The notes below the pieces were generated by a model. It had not been told where the DNA came from and searched no databases. It saw only the letters and a program-made list of their open reading frames with translations. From the NCBI GenBank assembly GCA_945897365.1, contig CAMDFD010000002.1, positions 62,001 to 126,000 on the forward strand: a DNA stretch of 64,000 nucleotides, read 5' to 3'. Both the position numbers and the translations under genes were made by a program. This DNA is from Bordetella parapertussis (GTDB taxonomy: Bacteria; Pseudomonadota; Gammaproteobacteria; Burkholderiales; Burkholderiaceae_B). Each line of letters opens with the position of its first letter. Position 1 is the first letter of the stretch. This document shows positions 60,066 through 64,000 of the stretch, in pieces.

Positions 60066-61817
60066 TTGAGTCCGAGCGTGTCACCCTCCAACACCCAGTC
60101 CACCCCGGCAAGATTAACAGCCAACGCATCCGGCAAGCTCCCTCGTCTGGTGCTGCTGGTGTTGGCTCTCGCCTATGTATCCGCAGGGCTGTTCGGCAGA
60201 GATCCTTGGAAAACAGATGATGTAGTCGGTCTGGCCACCATGCTTTCTGCCTTGCAATCTCAAGGGGTGGAGTGGCTGGTCCCACAGCTTGGCAATCTTA
60301 AGCTCACCGAGGACGGCCCGCTCGTGATGTGGCTGGGTGCCTTACTGATTCATCTTTTCGGGCCTTGGATCGGAGAAGTTGCCGCCTCACGTTTGCTCAA
60401 CTTGCTTTGGTTTGGCATCACGCTGGGATCAGTGTGGTACGGAACCTATTTGCTCGGACGACGAACTGAAGCTCAGCCACTGGCACTGCCCTTCGGTGGC
60501 GAGCCCACCGTCAAAGACTATGGTCGACTCCTGGCGGATGTTGCAACATTGCTGTTTTTAGCCACGGGAGGCGTGCTGCTACGTTTTCATGAAACCTCGG
60601 ATGTCCCAGCGAATCTCGCGTTTCAAGCACTCGGTTTTTATGCGCTTGCCCGGATGATGGACAAGCCTAAAATGGGCGCAACGATACTCGTTCTCGCCTT
60701 GGTTGGTGCCTTTTTAACCCGCGCCTTGCCGGGTGTCGTTCCCCTCTTGCTGACCTTACCCATTGCCTTTTTCAAGCGCTCAGTTCTATGGTCGGCGCGT
60801 TACTATGCCATCGGTTCGGTGTTGACAGCGGCCGTTCTGATCGCCTGCTGGTGGATCCCTACCATGCAACTTCACCCTGAGTGGATGAAGGCCTGGCTTC
60901 ACTGGAATCGTCTCAGCTTTGGTCTGCCTGAATACGAACATGCCGTACGACCTTTGCGCGATCTCCCTTGGTTTCTCTGGCCGACTTGGCCGTTAGCTCT
61001 CTTGGCCCTTTGGCAATGGCGACGTTGGACGACGGCTCCTCATATTTGGGTACCTTTCGCCTTTGTATTAGGCGCTCTTCTAACACTGTTTATTTCACCT
61101 CAATCCGATGAGGCGGAGTATGTACTGCTGATTTATCCGCTCGCGGTCTTAGCAGCTTTCGCTATTCCCACCATGCGTCGAGGCGTCATCAACACCCTCG
61201 ACTGGTTTGCGCTGATGTGTTTTTCCGTCACGGCTGCTTGCGTATGGATTGGATGGTTTGCGCTTCATTTTGGGATGCCCAAGCAAATCTCACTCAATAT
61301 TGCTCGCCTGACTGTGGGGTACGAGCCGACCATTGCCTGGTGGAGCGTGGCCTTAGCCTTTGTCTGCACACTCTGTTGGATCGCCATGATTGTTTGGCGA
61401 GTCAAAGCCAATCCTAACGCACTTTGGCGCGGATCTTTACTGGCCGCGGGTGGTCTCACAATTTCTTGGATCCTGCTTGTGCTGCTTTGGATGCCTGCGA
61501 TCGACTACGTTCGAAGCTACCGCCCAATGTCTGCCGAAATCCGCAAAACGCTCGAGGGTTTGTCTTCAACACAAGGGGAGCTCGCTTGCCTGAGGGCTCA
61601 AGGCTTAGCTCTCGGGCCACGCGCCTCCCTCTTCGTCTTTGATCATATCGAATTGGTCTATGACTCAGTCTGCCCGTTCGTGTTGCAGCAAACGACGAAA
61701 AAGAAACTGGCAAATGGCGAGGCTGGCTTTAGTGATCATGCCGAGGTCCTCTGGCAAGGTTCCCGAGGTGCGGATCGCTTCGATCGTTATAGAATTTTGC
61801 GCCTTCCCAACCGATGA
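60066..61817 (+). CDS. ArnT/PMT-like membrane glycosyltransferase
   Basis: GT-C fold glycosyltransferase of the ArnT/PMT_2 family, 583 aa, with about twelve membrane helices. After the first helix the periplasmic loop FGRDPWKTDDVVGL has the Asp pair expected for catalysis in this fold, and LKLTEDGPLVMWLGALLI follows as in ArnT. It would move a sugar from undecaprenyl phosphate to a periplasmic acceptor such as lipid A. The start is probably the TTG at 60066; a GTG at 60078 is an alternative. The ATG of the MATE gene overlaps its stop by 4 bases. Confidence 0.85.
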   Translation: MSPSVSPSNTQSTPARLTANASGKLPRLVLLVLALAYVSAGLFGRDPWKTDDVVGLATMLSALQSQGVEWLVPQLGNLKLTEDGPLVMWLGALLIHLFGPWIGEVAASRLLNLLWFGITLGSVWYGTYLLGRRTEAQPLALPFGGEPTVKDYGRLLADVATLLFLATGGVLLRFHETSDVPANLAFQALGFYALARMMDKPKMGATILVLALVGAFLTRALPGVVPLLLTLPIAFFKRSVLWSARYYAIGSVLTAAVLIACWWIPTMQLHPEWMKAWLHWNRLSFGLPEYEHAVRPLRDLPWFLWPTWPLALLALWQWRRWTTAPHIWVPFAFVLGALLTLFISPQSDEAEYVLLIYPLAVLAAFAIPTMRRGVINTLDWFALMCFSVTAACVWIGWFALHFGMPKQISLNIARLTVGYEPTIAWWSVALAFVCTLCWIAMIVWRVKANPNALWRGSLLAAGGLTISWILLVLLWMPAIDYVRSYRPMSAEIRKTLEGLSSTQGELACLRAQGLALGPRASLFVFDHIELVYDSVCPFVLQQTTKKKLANGEAGFSDHAEVLWQGSRGADRFDRYRILRLPNR

Positions 61818-63232
61818 ATGTTGTCGATACCTCGCCCCGGTCCTTTGGCGCAACACTTCGTGCGATTTTTAAACAGTCTTGGCCTATTTTAATTAGTCAA
61901 TGGGCAAGCATGGCCTTTGGCGTCCTGGACACAGCGATGACGGGACATGCGGGGCCGATCGATTTGGCCACAATGGCCTTATCGATCTCTATTTACATCA
62001 CGGTGTTTATTGGTCTGACTGGGGTCATGCACGCATTGATTCCCATACAAGCACAGTACGTCGGTGCTGGTAAGCTCGAACGCGTTGGACAAACTTGGGG
62101 ACAAGGCATCTGGGTCTCTCTGCTGCTCTCCGTTTTTGGCGGTGCCGTACTTCTTTTTCCCGATGTCTGGCTCAGTTTTTCGGGTGATCTCGATCCCTTG
62201 GTTCGCGCCAATGTCAAAAGCTATCTGCTCGCGTTGACTTTCGCCTTACCAGCAGCTCTCATGTTTCGGACTGTTTATTCGCTCGCGAATGCAGTGTCAC
62301 GTCCAAAAATGATCATGATGATCAATCTTGTGGGCATTGTGCTCAAATTTTTCTTTAATTGGCTCCTTATTTTTGGAAACTGGGGACTGCCGGCTTTGGG
62401 TGCTACCGGTGCGGGCATCGCTTCTGCCATCGTCTTTTGGATCAATCTTGCCATTGGACTCTGGATCGTCACCCGCACCCCTTTTTACAAACAATTTCAT
62501 TTAAAACTCGGGCGTCCGCAGTGGGGCGAATTGTGGAGTATCTTGCGCCTTGGTATTCCTATGGGTGGGTCGTACTTAGTCGAGGTCAGTGCTTTTACAT
62601 TTATGGCGTTATTAGTGGCTCAAGAGGGCACTGCTGTCATTGGCGGCCATCAAATCACTTCAAACTTGGCCGCCCTCGCCTACATGATGCCGATGGCTAT
62701 TGGTGTCGCCACTGCAGCGCTCACGGCCCAAGCGATTGGGGCGGGACAACTGAATCACGCGCATCGCACGAGCATGATGGGCTTGGTCATGGGCTTGGGT
62801 GGTGCGCTCATCACGGCCTGCGCGCTCTACTTTGGGCGGGACATTATTGTGTCGCTTTACACGAACGACCCTGCTGTGGCTCTGATCGCCCTGTCATTGC
62901 TCGCGCTCTTGCCTTTCTTTCATATTGTTGATGCCATGCAATGCATCAACAGTTACCTATTGCGGGCGCATAAAATTGCTGTCGTGCCACTCTGCCTGCA
63001 AATTTTCGCACTCATGGTGGTGGGCTTACTAGGTGGTTGGTGGCTGGGTTTTGGACCTGGTCGTGGGCTGATTGAACCGCTGCGCAATCAGCTGTTGGCA
63101 GGCTCACCCGTTGGGGCAGGAAGTATGTGGCTGATGGCCACGACCGGCCTAGCCATCTCTGCCGTGTTGCTAAACGGCTGGTACCGCCACATCATCAAGG
63201 GTCTAAGGCGCAAGGCCCTCAAACGAGTTTAA
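61814..63232 (+). CDS. MATE-family efflux transporter
   Basis: Multidrug and toxin extrusion transporter, 472 aa, twelve membrane helices in two halves. Seen: SQWASMAFGVLDTAMTGHAG (helix 1, MATE), ALPAALMFRTVYSLANAVSR, the second-half counterpart LGIPMGGSYLVEVSAFTFMA and AAALTAQAIGAGQL. It exports cationic or lipophilic compounds by Na+ or H+ antiport; its substrate is unknown. Coupling to the ArnT-like gene might mean a lipid-linked role, but that is only suggested by overlap. Ends 14 bases inside convergent orn. Confidence 0.93.
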   Translation: MNVVDTSPRSFGATLRAIFKQSWPILISQWASMAFGVLDTAMTGHAGPIDLATMALSISIYITVFIGLTGVMHALIPIQAQYVGAGKLERVGQTWGQGIWVSLLLSVFGGAVLLFPDVWLSFSGDLDPLVRANVKSYLLALTFALPAALMFRTVYSLANAVSRPKMIMMINLVGIVLKFFFNWLLIFGNWGLPALGATGAGIASAIVFWINLAIGLWIVTRTPFYKQFHLKLGRPQWGELWSILRLGIPMGGSYLVEVSAFTFMALLVAQEGTAVIGGHQITSNLAALAYMMPMAIGVATAALTAQAIGAGQLNHAHRTSMMGLVMGLGGALITACALYFGRDIIVSLYTNDPAVALIALSLLALLPFFHIVDAMQCINSYLLRAHKIAVVPLCLQIFALMVVGLLGGWWLGFGPGRGLIEPLRNQLLAGSPVGAGSMWLMATTGLAISAVLLNGWYRHIIKGLRRKALKRV

Positions 63233-63812
63233 TAAAGCTATCGCGGTAGTATTTGAGCTCATCAATCGACTCGTAAATATCCGCAAGGGCTTCATGCTTA
63301 CTACGCTTTTCAAAGCCCTTTAACAGCTCTGGTTTCCAGCGGCGGGCAAGCTCTTTGAGCGTGCTGACATCGATCGTCCGATAGTGAAAAAAATGCTCAA
63401 GCTTAGGCATGTAATTAAACATAAAGCGTCGATCCTGACTCACCGTATTGCCACAGAGTGGCGACTTGCCCGCTGGAACGTACTTGGACAGAAATCCAAT
63501 CAATTCGATTTCAGCTTGTGCCTCGGTTAGGGTCGAGGCCTTGACCTTGTCGATGAGGCCGCTTTTCCCATGGGTGGAACGATTCCAGCTGTCCATCGCG
63601 TCAAGCAAGGCATCCGCTTGGTGAATCACCAACACAGGCCCTTCGGCTACAACGGTCAAATCAGGCTCCGTGACGACCACGGCCACCTCGATGATACGTT
63701 CCTTTTGTGGGTCTAAGCCCGTCATCTCCATATCCAGCCATACCAGACGGAACTCATTAGGAACTATTTTCCCATTTTGTACAGAAGGTGCCTGAGAAGG
63801 GGTCTTGGCCAT
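63219..63812 (-). CDS. orn: Oligoribonuclease
   Basis: 3'-5' exonuclease of the DEDDh class degrading 2-5-mer RNA and pGpG. 197 aa from the ATG at 63812; a GTG at 63845 would add 11 residues. Exonuclease motifs: VWLDMEMTGLDP (D and E), SPLCGNTVSQDRRFMFNYMP (Asp), and KHEALADIYESIDELKYYR (His and Asp). RTIDVSTLKELARRW is also an Orn hallmark. It converges on the MATE gene and diverges from an M48-type protease gene. Confidence 0.97.
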   Translation of the reverse strand: MAKTPSQAPSVQNGKIVPNEFRLVWLDMEMTGLDPQKERIIEVAVVVTEPDLTVVAEGPVLVIHQADALLDAMDSWNRSTHGKSGLIDKVKASTLTEAQAEIELIGFLSKYVPAGKSPLCGNTVSQDRRFMFNYMPKLEHFFHYRTIDVSTLKELARRWKPELLKGFEKRSKHEALADIYESIDELKYYRDSFIKLV

Positions 63813-63871
63813 ATAATCAATCCAGTTAAAACGTGATTTTCTCACATGCTGTCATAAGGCTCTTTGGATTC

Positions 63872-64000
63872 ATGCTTACGATACTTTTTATTGCTTTCCT
63901 TCTCGCAACGATCGGAACACGTTTGTGGTTGGCGAGTCGCCAGCTTCGTCACGTAGTGAGTCATCGCGAAGCCGTCCCGGCTGAGTTTGCTTCGCGCATC
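63872..64000 (+). CDS. M48-type metallopeptidase, N-terminus (cut by window end)
   Basis: First 43 codons of a membrane protein: MLTILFIAFLLATIGTRLWL, then ASRQLRHVVSHREAVPAEFA. This pattern matches the start of Ste24/HtpX-like M48 proteases that stand beside orn in many Burkholderiales. The HExxH active site is outside the window, so the family is suggested by the N-terminus and the neighbour only. Confidence 0.7.
   Translation, partial: MLTILFIAFLLATIGTRLWLASRQLRHVVSHREAVPAEFASRI

Noticed and set aside
1..64000. tRNA, rRNA, CRISPR array, insertion sequence or prophage
   Set aside because: No direct-repeat array, transposase, integrase or structural RNA gene could be recognised when reading both strands.

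Overview
The window reads as a continuous stretch of chromosome from a betaproteobacterium of the order Burkholderiales, most likely close to the Alcaligenaceae. This rests on recognised proteins (CcoN/O/Q/P, an Fnr with four spaced cysteines, ParC/ParE, GlnE, the alaS-tusA pair, the ascD-type flavoprotein, a type B L31) and on gene order; no rRNA marker is present. Genes are densely packed with many 1-4 base overlaps. I see no tRNA or rRNA gene, insertion sequence, prophage or CRISPR array. Both window ends cut genes: valS on the left, an M48-type protease on the right.

Layout. 1-5.3 kb: translation genes (end of valS; rpsP-rimM-trmD; alaS-tusA). 5.4-14.2 kb: a minus-strand operon for a type IVb pilus of the R64/thin-pilus kind (pilL-N-O-P-Q-R-S-V), the most accessory-looking block. 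14.3-21.1 kb: an orphan sugar/glycerol-phosphate binding protein, a ferredoxin-flavoprotein reductase, parC and parE. 21.4-30.3 kb: trxA, rho, the large AsmA-like yhdP, glnE and queH. 30.4-32.2 kb: a polyprenyl-phosphate glycosyltransferase with a YdjC-type deacetylase, probably for envelope lipid decoration. 32.4-39.2 kb: an Asp/Glu/hydantoin racemase divergent from a five-gene peptide ABC transporter that has a very good sigma-54 promoter. 39.2-45.6 kb: clpB with a heat-shock-like promoter, fnr with its own FNR box, two acyl-CoA dehydrogenases and a MaoC-like protein. 45.6-52.0 kb: the complete cbb3 oxidase operon, ccoI'-S-N-O-Q-P-G-H plus a small membrane protein, behind a perfect FNR box. 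52.1-64 kb: queF, then pdxJ-acpS-nagZ-uvrC-pgsA, a periplasmic binding protein, a SpeE-like protein, rpmE2, an ArnT-like glycosyltransferase, a MATE exporter and orn.

How the parts work together: fnr and its presumed target, the high-affinity cbb3 oxidase, lie 10 kb apart and both carry FNR boxes, so the region encodes a microaerobic switch. QueH and QueF are two separate steps of queuosine synthesis. The GT2/deacetylase pair and the distant ArnT-like enzyme could form one lipid A amino-sugar pathway.

The most unusual item is the CcoI homologue at 51032-52006. It keeps all eight membrane helices and the CPC motif of the copper P-type ATPase, yet lacks the metal-binding, actuator, phosphorylation and nucleotide-binding domains, in one intact reading frame with two clean internal deletions. 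The FixH/CcoH homologue of the same operon is also unusually short.
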